Part shown: one piece after another, positions 30,678 through 39,641 of the stretch
Layout of the letters: the number at the start of each line of letters is the position of its first letter
How positions within the stretch are numbered: the stretch's first letter is position 1
Assembly: GCF_030656875.1 (NCBI RefSeq)
Contig: NZ_CP130943.1
Location: forward strand, 4,467,252-4,531,251
DNA: 64,000 nucleotides
Direction of reading: 5' to 3'
DNA from: Prescottella sp. R16
GTDB taxonomy: Bacteria > Actinomycetota > Actinomycetes > Mycobacteriales > Mycobacteriaceae
Program-made: the position numbers and the translations under genes
The notes under the pieces: generated by a model
What the model saw: only the letters and a program-made list of their open reading frames with translations
The model's database searches: none
Told to the model about the DNA's origin: nothing

Positions 30678-31370
30678 TCACCCCAGCCCGACGATCCGGT
30701 CCAGCACGGTCAGCTGATGCTCGAACAGCATCGCGGGATCGGTGAACGTGTCCGGGCCGTACTGCCCGAACACCTCGAAGTTCACCGCACCGAACAGGGC
30801 CGCCCACGCCGCCACCCCGTTCGCGAGTACCGGGCCGGGGACGGTCAGCCCCATGTCGGCGCGGATCCGGTCGAGGTCCGCGGACAGGACCGGGCCGACG
30901 GGCGACTCCGCCGGGGTGAGGGCCCCCGCCCGGTACGCGTCCTCGACGATGCCGACGAGTGCCACGACCACCCGGGTGCCGGGGCCGGTCGTGCGTTCGG
31001 CGGGCGCGTGATAGCCGGGGACAGGACTGCCGAACAGCAGTGCGTAGCGGGCGGTTTCGCGCACCGCCCACCCGCGGACGGCCCGCGCGAGGGCGTGCAG
31101 ACGTCCCCGATGGTCGTCGGCCGGCAGTCCCTCGAGGGCGGCGTCCACCTCGGCGCCGAGCTCGTCGTAGGCGTCGACGACCAGCAAGGTGAGCAGGTCG
31201 TCGCGGCTCGCGACGTACCGGTACACCGCCGACGACACGACCCCCAGATCGCGGGCGACCGCGCGCAGCGACAGCGCCGCCGCCCCGTGTGTGGCCAGGT
31301 GCTCGCGTCCGATGCGGGTGATCTCGGCGAGCGTCCGTTCCCGGGCGCGTTCGCGGGGTGTCGTGGTCAT
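30678..31370 (-). CDS. TetR-family repressor
   Basis: A 230-aa regulator with N-terminal helix-turn-helix (EITRIGREHLATHGAAALSL, RAVARDLGVVSSAVYRYVAS) and a C-terminal ligand domain of the TetR_C/WHG type (ALLFGSPVPGYHAPAERT). I chose ATG 31370; the in-frame extension has no domain sequence. It is divergent from a Rossmann-fold epimerase, and the 141-bp gap holds two copies of a GAGAGC-ACC-GCTCTC dyad, so it probably represses that gene and itself. Confidence 0.85.
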   Translation of the reverse strand: MTTTPRERARERTLAEITRIGREHLATHGAAALSLRAVARDLGVVSSAVYRYVASRDDLLTLLVVDAYDELGAEVDAALEGLPADDHRGRLHALARAVRGWAVRETARYALLFGSPVPGYHAPAERTTGPGTRVVVALVGIVEDAYRAGALTPAESPVGPVLSADLDRIRADMGLTVPGPVLANGVAAWAALFGAVNFEVFGQYGPDTFTDPAMLFEHQLTVLDRIVGLG

Positions 31371-31411
31371 GGCGTCCACCCTGCCCAGATCCGAGAGCAC
31401 TGTCAACAAAT

Positions 31412-31475
31412 GAGAGCACCGCTCTTGACACCACCTCCGGCGCGGCGCATCCTCGAAAGAGAGAGCACCGCTCTC
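31412..31475. promoter_or_regulatory. Tandem TetR operators
   Basis: GAGAGCACCGCTCTT (31412-31426) and GAGAGCACCGCTCTC (31461-31475) are near-identical dyads 49 bp apart. A half site, GAGAGCAC, appears at 31393. The spacing and location between regulator and target suggest one operator for each divergent promoter. Confidence 0.75.
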
Positions 31476-31511
31476 GGTTCATCGGATCGCCGGAGAGAAA
31501 GCGAGCACACC

Positions 31512-32453
31512 ATGCCGAAACTGCAGGTCGTCACCGGTGCCGGACCGGTCGGCCGGACCGTCGCACAGCAGCTGGCCGACGCCGGCCACGACGTCCGCAT
31601 CCTCACCCGGTCCGGTAGCGGGCCGGAGCATCCCCGGATCGAACGGCGGCGAGTGGACATCTCCGACCCCGCGGCTCTCGCCCCCGCCCTCGCGGGCGCG
31701 TCCGCCGTCTTCCACTGCATCCACGGTTCCGCCTACGACGCCCGCGTCTGGGCGCGGGAATTGCCCGCCGCCGAACAGGTGGTGATGGACGCCGCCCGCC
31801 GGATCGGCGCCGTGGCCGTGTTCCCGGAGAGCCTCTACTCGTACGGCCGACCGGACGGCCCGATGACCGAGGACAGCCCCCGGACCGCGGCCACCGGGAA
31901 GCTCGGGGTCCGCACCCGGCTGCTCGCGGCCCGCGCCGCGCATCCCGCGGACACGGTGTCCGTCGTGGCGTCGGACTTCTTCGGTCCACACGCCCGGACG
32001 GCACACGCGGGGGAGCGAATGGTGCCGAATATTCTGCGCGGCAGGACAATTCGTGTCCTCGGCCGGGCCGATGCGGTGCACTCGTTCACGTACGTGCCGG
32101 ATCTGGCGGCGGCGATGATCACCGCCGCCCACGATCCGAGCCGGTGGAACAGCGTCCTGCACGCCCCCACCGGCCCCGCCGTGACGCAGCGGCAACTGGT
32201 GGCGGCGTTCGCGGAGGCCGCCGGGATCCCGGCCCCGACGGTCGGCACGATCCCCGGCCCGCTGTTGCGCGCGGTCGGTGCGGTGCACCGCCCCACCCGG
32301 GAACTCGCCGAAACGCTGTACCAGTTCGAGGCGCCCTACGTGATGGACTCGAGCCGCAGCGAACACCTGCTCGGCCTCACCGCGACGCCACTCGACGAGG
32401 CCGCTGCCACCACCGTCCGGTGGTGGCGCAGCGAGGTACCGGCGGCCCGTTAG
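31512..32453 (+). CDS. NAD(P)-dependent epimerase/reductase family protein
   Basis: A 313-aa extended/atypical SDR. The nucleotide motif TGAGPVG is near residues 8-14, replacing the usual GxxGxxG spacing, and SLYSYG supplies the Tyr of the active-site region. Other recognisable parts are HSFTYVPDLAAAMITAAHDP and VVASDFFGPHART. ATG 31512 follows GGAGAGAAAGCGAGCACACC. The adjacent TetR repressor and dyads suggest induction by a small molecule that the enzyme may process. Substrate unknown. The MFS exporter gene starts 10 nt after its stop. Confidence 0.8.
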   Translation: MPKLQVVTGAGPVGRTVAQQLADAGHDVRILTRSGSGPEHPRIERRRVDISDPAALAPALAGASAVFHCIHGSAYDARVWARELPAAEQVVMDAARRIGAVAVFPESLYSYGRPDGPMTEDSPRTAATGKLGVRTRLLAARAAHPADTVSVVASDFFGPHARTAHAGERMVPNILRGRTIRVLGRADAVHSFTYVPDLAAAMITAAHDPSRWNSVLHAPTGPAVTQRQLVAAFAEAAGIPAPTVGTIPGPLLRAVGAVHRPTRELAETLYQFEAPYVMDSSRSEHLLGLTATPLDEAAATTVRWWRSEVPAAR

Positions 32454-32463
32454 GGTCGGTTGC

Positions 32464-33753
32464 GTGCGCAGATGGGATTCGGTTCGCGATACGGCGGCAG
32501 CAGCCGCCACGACACTGCGCCACTCGCCGGGGCTGGCCCGGCTCACGACGGTCCGGTTCGCGAGCCAGTTCGGTGACGGCCTGTTCCAGGCCGCGCTCGG
32601 TGGCGCGATCCTGTTCAACCCGGAACGCGAAACCGAGCCGCTCGCCATCGCCGCCGGATTCGCGGTGCTGTTGCTGCCGTACTCGGTGATCGGACCGTTC
32701 GCCGGCGCCCTCCTCGACCGGTGGGACCGGCGTGCGGTGCTGCTGTGGGCGAATCTGCTGCGCGGCAGTCTCATCCTCGTCATCGCCACCCTGCTGATCT
32801 CGGGGGCCGGCGAAGGACCGCTGCTGGTGTTGGCACTCACGGCGATCGGGGTGAGCCGGTTCGTGCTCGCCGGGGCGTCGGCGTCACTGCCGCACGTGGT
32901 CCGGACGAGCTGGCTGGTGCCGACCAACTCCGTCCTCGCCACCGTGGGGTCGGCGTTCTCGGCCCTCGGCGCCACCACCGCCGTCACCGTCATCGGCATC
33001 GTCGGCGCCGGCGATCTGGGATCCGGTGTCGCCGTCGCCGTCGGTGCGATCGGATCGGTCGTCGCGGCCGCGGCGGTCCGCGGGTTCGCCCGACGCTCCC
33101 TCGGCCCCGCCGACGACCAGCCGAAAGGCACGGCCGCCGCGGTCCTGTCGGGGCTGCGCACGGGTGCGGGTGCGGTGTGGGAGAAACCCGGGGTGACGAC
33201 CGTGATGATCGGAATCGGCGTCCACCGTGTCGTTTTCGGGATCGACACCCTCATCATGGTGCTGGTGTTGCGGACCCCTGCCACCGACTCCGGACTGCCC
33301 GCCGGCCTCGCCGGATTCGGTGTCGCAGTCGGCGCGACCGCCGCCGGCATGCTGCTCGCCGCGCTCGCCACCCCGTGGCTGATCCCGCGACTCGGCCGCT
33401 CCCGGACAGTGGTGACCGCCCTCGTGTTCGCGGTCCTGGTCCAGATACTCTTCGTCGCGTCCCTGACCCAGCCGCTGCTGCTGGCCGGCGCGTTCCTCCT
33501 CGGATTCGCCGGCCAGAGCATCAAACTCACCGGTGACGCCGCGATGCAGATCGAGATCGACGACGACCGCCGCGGCCAGGTGTTCGCCCTGCAGGACACC
33601 GTCTTCAACATCGCGTTCTGCGCGGCGATCGCCGCCGGCGCCGCCGTCGTCGCCCCCGACGGGCACTCGCTCGGCCTCGTCCTCGCCGGCGCCGGCATCT
33701 ACACGGCCGGTCTGCTCGCGGTCACCGCCAACGGTCGCCGCACCGCGCGGTGA
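32464..33753 (+). CDS. MFS transporter
   Basis: A 429-aa major-facilitator protein with about 12 helices. The loop between helices 2 and 3 reads GALLDRWDRRAVLLWANLLR, the usual GxxxDRxxRR pattern. It resembles the MFS protein beside yqgE in mycobacteria (Rv0037c). GTG 32464 is 10 nt after the epimerase gene, so both may be under the TetR regulator. It could export a compound handled by the epimerase; this is inferred from linkage. Confidence 0.82.
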   Translation: MRRWDSVRDTAAAAATTLRHSPGLARLTTVRFASQFGDGLFQAALGGAILFNPERETEPLAIAAGFAVLLLPYSVIGPFAGALLDRWDRRAVLLWANLLRGSLILVIATLLISGAGEGPLLVLALTAIGVSRFVLAGASASLPHVVRTSWLVPTNSVLATVGSAFSALGATTAVTVIGIVGAGDLGSGVAVAVGAIGSVVAAAAVRGFARRSLGPADDQPKGTAAAVLSGLRTGAGAVWEKPGVTTVMIGIGVHRVVFGIDTLIMVLVLRTPATDSGLPAGLAGFGVAVGATAAGMLLAALATPWLIPRLGRSRTVVTALVFAVLVQILFVASLTQPLLLAGAFLLGFAGQSIKLTGDAAMQIEIDDDRRGQVFALQDTVFNIAFCAAIAAGAAVVAPDGHSLGLVLAGAGIYTAGLLAVTANGRRTAR

Positions 33754-33771
33754 CCGACCCGGCAGCGACCG

Positions 33772-34227
33772 TCACGGCTCGCCCAGAACCGTATCGAGCC
33801 GGCCGTCACCGTCGGTGTCGCTGAGCCGCATCGACATCCGTGCCGGATCGTCCCCGGCCACCAGGATCGTGTCGTCGCGACCGTCGCCGTCGGAATCGAC
33901 ACTGCGCCACACCGACGGCTCCGGAGGTGGAGCCTGCTGAGGCGGAATCGGTGGTGCCGGCGCCTGATCCACCTCGCGGGCCCACACGCCGCGGCCGTCC
34001 GGGTCGGCGAACCACCGTTCCCCCGCGCCGTCGAGATCGAGCACCACCCGGTCCGCCCGACCGTCCCCGTCGCTGTCCCACATCACGTCGTCGAGCAGAC
34101 CGTCGCCGTCGAAATCGAGCCGGACCGCGTCGAACACCCCGTCATCTGTGACATCGACGTCGGCCACCGACGACCACGTGGTGATCTCGCCGTCCCCCGT
34201 CCCGAACCAGTACTCGAGTGCGCCCAT
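33772..34227 (-). CDS. Asp-rich repeat protein (DxDxDG calcium-type repeats)
   Basis: A 151-aa protein dominated by short acidic loops: DFDGDG (38-43), DSDGDG (51-56), DLDGAG (64-69), DPDGRG (75-80), DSDGDG (111-116) and DTDGDG (137-142). Each resembles the calcium loop of thrombospondin type-3, dockerin or EF-hand motifs. A proline-rich spacer (APAPPIPPQQAPPPEP) separates the first four from the last two. There is no signal peptide or membrane segment; the N-terminus MGALEYWFGTGDGEITTW is not a known signal. It lies 36 bp after the WXG/DUF1023 hydrolase gene in what looks like one operon with an EspC-like gene. Function unknown. Confidence 0.7.
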   Translation of the reverse strand: MGALEYWFGTGDGEITTWSSVADVDVTDDGVFDAVRLDFDGDGLLDDVMWDSDGDGRADRVVLDLDGAGERWFADPDGRGVWAREVDQAPAPPIPPQQAPPPEPSVWRSVDSDGDGRDDTILVAGDDPARMSMRLSDTDGDGRLDTVLGEP

Positions 34228-34263
34228 ACCGGTGTGGACGCAACGGGACGGCGTGCGGTTCCG

Positions 34264-35982
34264 TCACGGCGCAACCGAATTCGCCGGTACCGGTGTACCG
34301 CCGTCGACGAGCACCACGTTGCCGGGCAGTCCCGCGACGACGGCGGCCAGGTTGTAGCCGCTGGTCCGCAGCCGGCCGCCGGCGTCCGGGCGCGCGTACT
34401 CGCTGTGCCCGGACGCCCCGGCCCGCTCCGTGCCGTCGACGACGGTGGCCGCCGTGGACAGGTGCACGACACCGTCCACCGTGTCCGGACGCGGACCGAA
34501 CCGTCCCAGCCGGGCGACCACGTCACCGTCCGCGGTCATCTCGTACAGGCGGCCGGGCCCGAGCCCCAGATCGGCCGGGGAACGGGTACCGACGAGGCCG
34601 GGGGAGCCGTACACCACCACGTCGTCGACCGGGTGCCGGCCGGGTTCGCGGAGCGCGAGACCGGTGGTGACCGACCCGTACGAGTGCCCGATCGCGGTGA
34701 CGTGCGGATCGGACCCGGTGTGCGCGGCACCGAGACCGTCGTAGAACCGGGCCAGATCCCGGCCCCCGTCCCGGGCCCGGGACGCCGACGCCACCGCGAC
34801 ACCGCCCGTGGCGACGTCGGTGAGATTCCCGGCGGTCCGCGGCGGATCGTAGCCGATCCACGCGATCGTGGCGACAGTGTCGTCACTGCCGTTGTCCCGC
34901 AACTGGTTCGATGCTTCCTCCCGCAGCAGCGACGCCTCGTCCACCATCGAACCGAGACTCGATCGGACCGTCGTGTTCATACCCGGCGTCGTCACCGCGA
35001 CATGATCGGCGGTATCGGGATCACCGACGGCCACCGCGGCCCGCACCTGCGCCCCGGAGTAGGCGTCGAGCAGCAGCAACCGCCGGTCCGGATGATCACG
35101 GACCGCACCCGCCACGGCGTCCAGGTCGGCGATCCGGTCGGTGACGTCCGCCAGCCGCCGGTACGCCACCTGCGCCCCACTGCCGTCGAGGCGGACAATG
35201 CTGTCGGCCAACGACTTCTGAATACCCATCAGCTCGTCCCGCACCACCGGCAACCGATCCAGGTTCGCCCGGTGCCGGGCGTCGGCGGGCACCCCGTCCC
35301 GGCTCCCGACGTCGTCGGCCGGTATGCCGCGCTGCTGCCCGGGTGTGAGCGCGTCCCACCAGCGCCGGTTCTCCGCCGCGGACGCGTCCCGCGGCGGCGG
35401 CAACGGTACCGGCACCACACCGTCCCACACCGCGCCCCGACCGTCGCGGGGCAACAGCGCGAACGCCGACGCGACCGCGGACCGGGCCGCCTCGTCGGCC
35501 GCGCCGAGGGCACCGAGCGCCGCCCGGAGCACGGCGCCGTGCTGCACCGCCCGCTGCGCGAGCACACCGAACGCACGGGCCCCGGCGAACCCGAACGTCG
35601 AGGACAACACCGCCGTCATCGCCGCCGACGGGGCCACCTCGCCGTCGTCGCCCACATCGAACCCGGCGGCCTGCGCGTCGCCGGCGGCGGACAACACCTC
35701 GGCCCGGGTGCGCTCGAGCCGGGGAACAGCACCGTGCGCGGCATCGGCGGCCGACCCCAGCACCGACACCGCCCGGACTCCCAGACCGCGGATCTCCTCG
35801 CCGCGGCGGCGGGCACTCTCGGCGGCGTCACCGCCCCAGTGGTCCCGGGTGCCGTCGACGGCCCGGAACGCCACCGCCAGTTCCCCGTCGAGGACGTCAC
35901 CGCACCGGCGCCACTCGTCGGCCTGCCGGGCCAGCCCGGACGGTGTCCATGCCCGCGCCCGCGACACGGTGGGCACGCTCAC
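34264..35982 (-). CDS. WXG-like N-domain fused to DUF1023 alpha/beta hydrolase
   Basis: A 572-aa protein. Residues 1-130 are helical and carry a WGG turn at 49-51 (GTRDHWGGDAAES), reminiscent of WXG100 proteins secreted by type VII systems. Residues about 300-540 form a DUF1023 alpha/beta hydrolase: LLLLDAYSGAQVRAAVAV, IAWIGYDPPRT, then the nucleophile elbow GHSYGS with Ser434, followed by VVVYGSPGLVGTRSPADLGL. No signal peptide. Start is GTG 35982, overlapping the EspC-like gene by four bases (GTGA). Secretion through a type VII system is inferred from the N-domain and the partner; the substrate (ester, lipid or peptide bond) is unknown. Confidence 0.8.
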   Translation of the reverse strand: MSVPTVSRARAWTPSGLARQADEWRRCGDVLDGELAVAFRAVDGTRDHWGGDAAESARRRGEEIRGLGVRAVSVLGSAADAAHGAVPRLERTRAEVLSAAGDAQAAGFDVGDDGEVAPSAAMTAVLSSTFGFAGARAFGVLAQRAVQHGAVLRAALGALGAADEAARSAVASAFALLPRDGRGAVWDGVVPVPLPPPRDASAAENRRWWDALTPGQQRGIPADDVGSRDGVPADARHRANLDRLPVVRDELMGIQKSLADSIVRLDGSGAQVAYRRLADVTDRIADLDAVAGAVRDHPDRRLLLLDAYSGAQVRAAVAVGDPDTADHVAVTTPGMNTTVRSSLGSMVDEASLLREEASNQLRDNGSDDTVATIAWIGYDPPRTAGNLTDVATGGVAVASASRARDGGRDLARFYDGLGAAHTGSDPHVTAIGHSYGSVTTGLALREPGRHPVDDVVVYGSPGLVGTRSPADLGLGPGRLYEMTADGDVVARLGRFGPRPDTVDGVVHLSTAATVVDGTERAGASGHSEYARPDAGGRLRTSGYNLAAVVAGLPGNVVLVDGGTPVPANSVAP

Positions 35983-36275
35983 CGCGGATCACCCGCCGCG
36001 AACAGCAGGGACGCCGCCGCCTCGTCCGTGCGGATGTAGTCGTCCGCCGCCTGCTGCGCGAGCCCCGACCAGCTGTGCAGCAGCTCCGCGACCACCTCCA
36101 CGACCCGTCCCGTCGCCCGCGAGCCGGTATCGCACGCATCCACCACCGACGCACCGTCGAGCATCGAACCCACCTGTACGTCAGCAGGTTTCGCAGTATC
36201 GATATCCTTGCCTGCCGCACCGACCGTCCGTGCCGCCGCGGCCAGCAGCTCCGCATCGACCCACACCTCGGCCAT
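35979..36275 (-). CDS. EspC-like (DUF2580) type VII secretion-associated protein
   Basis: A 98-aa helical protein: a first helix (DAELLAAAARTVGAAGKDID), then GRVVEVVAELLHSWSGLAQQ with a W-S-G turn at 69-71, and finally YIRTDE, which matches the YxxxD/E general secretion signal of type VII substrates (Tyr80, Asp84). Small size and position before a WXG-domain hydrolase fit an EspC-type secretion partner. No ESX core gene (EccB, EccC, MycP) is in the window, so the machinery must be encoded elsewhere. ATG 36275. Confidence 0.75.
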   Translation of the reverse strand: MAEVWVDAELLAAAARTVGAAGKDIDTAKPADVQVGSMLDGASVVDACDTGSRATGRVVEVVAELLHSWSGLAQQAADDYIRTDEAAASLLFAAGDPR

Positions 36276-36355
36276 GTCGTCCCCCTCACCCGTGACGTCC
36301 CACCCGCCCGGACGTTACGGCACCCTCGGCCCCCGACACCCCGCCCGACACCCGG

Positions 36356-36386
36356 TTATCCACAGGTTGTTCCCCCTTGTGGACAA
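36356..36386. promoter_or_regulatory. Pair of inverted DnaA boxes
   Basis: TTATCCACA (36356-36364, plus strand) and TTGTCCACA (36378-36386, minus strand) are both perfect consensus DnaA boxes, 13 bp apart and inverted. They lie upstream of the EspC-like gene, about 27 kb from the boxes next to rpmH. The rest of this 209-bp gap holds the mod terminator. Confidence 0.65.
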
Positions 36387-36412
36387 CTCGTGGGCCCTGT
36401 TTTCCGGGGCCT

Positions 36413-36477
36413 CCCTTGTGGCCGAATGTCACACCGGTTCAGTCGGACTGAACGCATGTGACATTCGGCCACAAGGG
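36413..36477 (-). terminator. Two-stage hairpin terminator downstream of modC
   Basis: A 21-bp perfect outer stem (36413-36433 with 36457-36477) is followed by a 3x3 internal loop and a 7-bp inner stem (GTTCAGT/ACTGAAC) with loop CGG. It begins 8 bp after the modC stop. The element after trxA has the same outer-stem, small loop, inner-stem design and shares TGTGGCCGAA. Confidence 0.85.
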
Positions 36478-36484
36478 GAGACGA

Positions 36485-37588
36485 CTACAGGCCGTCACCC
36501 GGCGGGACGTGGGCCGCACCGGCCGCGTAGACGGCGACCTCGGTGGCCTTGACGACGAAGAACACGTCGGCGCCCGGGACGAGGTCGAGATCGGCGACCG
36601 CGCCGGCGGTCACGTCGGCGACCAGGCCGGGGGAGCCGTCGGGATGGTCGTCGGCCCGCACCCGCACCGCACCGCCACGGCCGGTGACCTCGGCGATGCG
36701 CACCGGGAACACATTGCGCGGGCTACCGTCCGGGCGCGTCCGGTACACCGCCACCGCGGTGGGGGCGAACACTGCGACCGCGTCGTCGCCGACCGGGTAC
36801 GACGCGTCCACGACACCGCGCACCGGACCGGCCACCGTGTGCAGTCGATCGCCGTCGAACCGTCCGGCGAGCAGGTTGACGCCGGCGATGCGGGCCGCGA
36901 AGGTGCTGCGGGGACGTGCCAGCACCCGGTCCACGGGGCCCTCCTCGACGATGCGTCCCCCGTCGACGACGATCGCGCGGTCGGCGAGCGCCAACGCGTC
37001 GAGGACGTCGTGGGTGACGACGACCGCGGTCCGGCCGTGCTCGCGCAGCACCCGTCGCAGCAGGGCCCGGATCGTGGGGGCGGCCGCGACGTCGAGGGCG
37101 GCCATCGGTTCGTCGAGCAGCAGCAGGGCCGGTTCGGCGGCGAGGGCCCGCGCCACCGACACCCGCTGAGCCTGCCCGCCGGACAGTTTCCGGGGACGGC
37201 GTCCGGCCAGATCGGTCGCGTCGACCTCCGCCAGCCACCGGTCCGCGGCCGCATACGATTCGGTTCGGCCCCGGCCCGCGCTGCGCGGGCCGAACGCCAC
37301 GTTCTCCCGCACCGTCAGGTGCGGGAACATCAGCGGCTCCTGCGCCAGCAGTCCCACCGATCGCCGATGCGGCGGCACCGCAACATTTTCCGCCGTGTCG
37401 GTGAGAACGTGGCCGTCGAGGACGACCCGGCCGACGTCCGGGAGGAGCAGCCCGGCGACGACGTCGAGGAGTGTCGACTTGCCGGCCCCGTTCGGCCCCA
37501 GGACGGCGAGAACCTCACCGGACTCGACCGTGAAATCCACGTCCACGCCGCGTAATTCGATACGGGCGGACACGTCGAGGCCGGTCAC
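36485..37588 (-). CDS. modC: Molybdate ABC transporter ATP-binding protein
   Basis: A 367-aa ATPase for molybdate (possibly tungstate) import. Walker [10 protein letters not shown], signature [17 protein letters not shown], Walker [21 protein letters not shown] and switch His [20 protein letters not shown] are present. The C-terminal part from about residue 295 is a TOBE/Mop-like region ([20 protein letters not shown]) that probably senses molybdate. Start GTG 37588, overlapping the modB stop by four bases (GTGA). It is the last gene of the operon, directly before a strong hairpin. Confidence 0.9.
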   Translation of the reverse strand: MTGLDVSARIELRGVDVDFTVESGEVLAVLGPNGAGKSTLLDVVAGLLLPDVGRVVLDGHVLTDTAENVAVPPHRRSVGLLAQEPLMFPHLTVRENVAFGPRSAGRGRTESYAAADRWLAEVDATDLAGRRPRKLSGGQAQRVSVARALAAEPALLLLDEPMAALDVAAAPTIRALLRRVLREHGRTAVVVTHDVLDALALADRAIVVDGGRIVEEGPVDRVLARPRSTFAARIAGVNLLAGRFDGDRLHTVAGPVRGVVDASYPVGDDAVAVFAPTAVAVYRTRPDGSPRNVFPVRIAEVTGRGGAVRVRADDHPDGSPGLVADVTAGAVADLDLVPGADVFFVVKATEVAVYAAGAAHVPPGDGL

Positions 37589-38391
37589 AGGGCACCTGCC
37601 GGACGCCGGGACCGCACCCCGACGACGATCACGACGGCCACCACCACCAGTACCAGCGACAGCGCGACGGCGGCGTCCGGATCGATTTCCCGCTGCAGGT
37701 AGATCTCCAGCGGCAGCGTCCGGGTCACTCCCTGCAGGCTGCCCGCGAACGTGAGGGTGGCACCGAATTCGCCGAGTGCCCGCGCGAACGCCAGCACCGC
37801 ACCGGAGATCACCCCCGGTAGCACGAGCGGCAGCGTCACCCTCCGCAACACCGTCGTGGGCCGCGCGCCGAGGGTGGCGGCGACGGCCTCGTAGCGGCGC
37901 CCGGCCGTGCGCAGGGCCCCCTCGAGACTGATCACCAGGAACGGCAGTGCCACGAACGTCTGCGCGAGCACGACCGCCGTCGTGGAGAACGCGATCTGGA
38001 TTCCGGCGGCCTCGAGGTGCCGGCCGATCAGGCCGTGCCGCCCGAACGTGTACAGCAGCGCGAGTCCCCCGACGACGGGCGGCAGCACCAACGGCAGCAG
38101 GACCAGGGACCGCAGCGCGGCGAGTCCGGGGAAGTGGCAGCGGGCCGACACGAGCGCCATCGGCACCCCCAGCAGCAGGCACAACAGCGTGCTCGCCGAC
38201 GCCGTCTTCAGGCTCAACCACAGTGCGGCACGGGATGATTCGGAAGTGACGAGGGGAACGAAGTGCGCCCAGTCGACACCGGCGAGCATCGCGGCGAGGG
38301 GCAGCACCACGAGCAGCCCGCCCACGGTCGCGGGCACGAACACCCAGCCGGGCAGCCCGGCCGGGGTCCGTCCCGTCGACCGGTCGGTCAC
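37585..38391 (-). CDS. modB: Molybdate ABC transporter permease
   Basis: A 268-aa permease with about six helices. The family segments are [40 protein letters not shown], and the EAA loop [36 protein letters not shown] is characteristic of ModB/CysT-type permeases. ATG 38391 overlaps the modA stop by four bases. The name follows from its place between modA and modC. Confidence 0.9.
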   Translation of the reverse strand: MTDRSTGRTPAGLPGWVFVPATVGGLLVVLPLAAMLAGVDWAHFVPLVTSESSRAALWLSLKTASASTLLCLLLGVPMALVSARCHFPGLAALRSLVLLPLVLPPVVGGLALLYTFGRHGLIGRHLEAAGIQIAFSTTAVVLAQTFVALPFLVISLEGALRTAGRRYEAVAATLGARPTTVLRRVTLPLVLPGVISGAVLAFARALGEFGATLTFAGSLQGVTRTLPLEIYLQREIDPDAAVALSLVLVVVAVVIVVGVRSRRPAGAL

Positions 38392-39179
38392 GGCGCCCCG
38401 AACCCCGCGTCGGACAGCACCTGACGGCCCTCCTTGCCGAGTACGAACGCCACGAAACGCCCAGCCGTGTCTGCGTTCTCGGATTCCTTCAGCACCGCGA
38501 TCGGGTAGGTGTTGACCACTCGCTCGGCCTCCGGGAACGGCACCGCCTCGACCTTGCCGCCCGCACCGGCGGCGTCGGTGACGTACACCAGGCCGGCATC
38601 GGCCTGCCCCGTGACGACCTTGCCGAGGACGTCGGTCACCGACGACTCCTCACTGACCGGTGACAGCCCGACCCCGGTGGCGTCCTCGATCTTCTGGGCG
38701 GAGGTCCCGCACGGCACCTGCGGGGCGCACACCACGACCTTCACGTCGGGGCGCGCCAGATCGGCGAACGACGTGACGTGCGCGGGATTACCGGGCGGCA
38801 CCGCGATGGTGAGGATGTTGGTCGCGAAGTTCACCGGGGCGGCCGCGGGCAGACCGGCCTGCACCGCCTTGGTCATGTTCGCGGTGTCCGCGGACGCGAA
38901 CACGTCGCCGTGCGCACCCTGGTCGAGTTGGGTGACCAGCGACGACGAGCCCCCGAACGAGAAGGTGACGGTGGTGCCCGGATTCTGCTCCTCGAACCGG
39001 CGCCCCAGTTCGGTGAACGTCGACTGCAACGATGCCGCGGCGAACACCGTGAGCTGCTGTTCGGCAACGGTGTCGGTGGTGGATGCCGCCGCCTCGTCGG
39101 GGGAGCTGCCGCCGCATCCGGACAGCAGCAGGACCGTCGCCGCGGCGATCCCGGCCGTGACCGCCCGCAACCGCCTCAC
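38388..39179 (-). CDS. modA: Molybdate-binding lipoprotein
   Basis: A 263-aa lipoprotein with lipobox LSGC. It binds molybdate outside the membrane: [50 protein letters not shown] and [18 protein letters not shown] are typical ModA segments with the serines and tyrosine that hold the oxyanion. GTG 39179 is used because it overlaps the previous gene by four bases (GTGA) and begins the basic n-region [18 protein letters not shown]; upstream in-frame codons are antisense-like, Arg-rich sequence. Two cysteines (VCAPQVPC) may form a disulfide. Confidence 0.9.
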   Translation of the reverse strand: MRRLRAVTAGIAAATVLLLSGCGGSSPDEAAASTTDTVAEQQLTVFAAASLQSTFTELGRRFEEQNPGTTVTFSFGGSSSLVTQLDQGAHGDVFASADTANMTKAVQAGLPAAAPVNFATNILTIAVPPGNPAHVTSFADLARPDVKVVVCAPQVPCGTSAQKIEDATGVGLSPVSEESSVTDVLGKVVTGQADAGLVYVTDAAGAGGKVEAVPFPEAERVVNTYPIAVLKESENADTAGRFVAFVLGKEGRQVLSDAGFGAP

Positions 39180-39583
39180 GCGACCGCTCCCGGAGTCTCC
39201 ACGATCACCGTCGTCGCCTTCACGACGGCGACCGTGACGCTGCCCGGTTCGAGCGCGAGCTCGCGGGCGGCGTCGGCGCTCATCAGTGACACGACGACGA
39301 ACGGGCCGCACTGCATCTCGACCTGCGCCATCACCCCGTCGACGACCACTCGGGTCACCAGACCGGGGAACCGGTTGCGCGCCGAACTACCCACGCCCAG
39401 TGGATCCTCCGGGGTGCGGGTGGCGTTGACCCGGGCGAACTCGGCGAGCTGCCGGCCGTCGACCACCATCCTGCCGGTGTCGTCCTTGTGGGCGTCGAGG
39501 GTGCCGGCGTCGACCCACCGGCGGACGGTGTCGTCGCTGACGCCCAGCAACTGGGCTGCGTCGCGGATCCGAATTTCGGGCAT
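39176..39583 (-). CDS. Molybdate-responsive HTH-Mop protein
   Basis: A 135-aa protein combining an excisionase/MerR-type helix-turn-helix (IRIRDAAQLLGVSDDTVRRW, VDAGTLDAHKDDTGRMVVDG) with a single Mop/TOBE domain (FPGLVTRVVVDGVMAQVEMQ, SADAARELALEPGSVTVAVV, VKATTVIV). It probably senses molybdate and regulates the operon it heads, a substitute for ModE in actinobacteria. Its stop overlaps the modA GTG, so sensor and transporter are translationally coupled. ATG 39583. Confidence 0.85.
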   Translation of the reverse strand: MPEIRIRDAAQLLGVSDDTVRRWVDAGTLDAHKDDTGRMVVDGRQLAEFARVNATRTPEDPLGVGSSARNRFPGLVTRVVVDGVMAQVEMQCGPFVVVSLMSADAARELALEPGSVTVAVVKATTVIVETPGAVA

Positions 39584-39641
39584 TCACGGAGTCTAGGTCC
39601 GTGGATACGGAAGGTTCAACGGATCCGTGTCGCAGATACGG

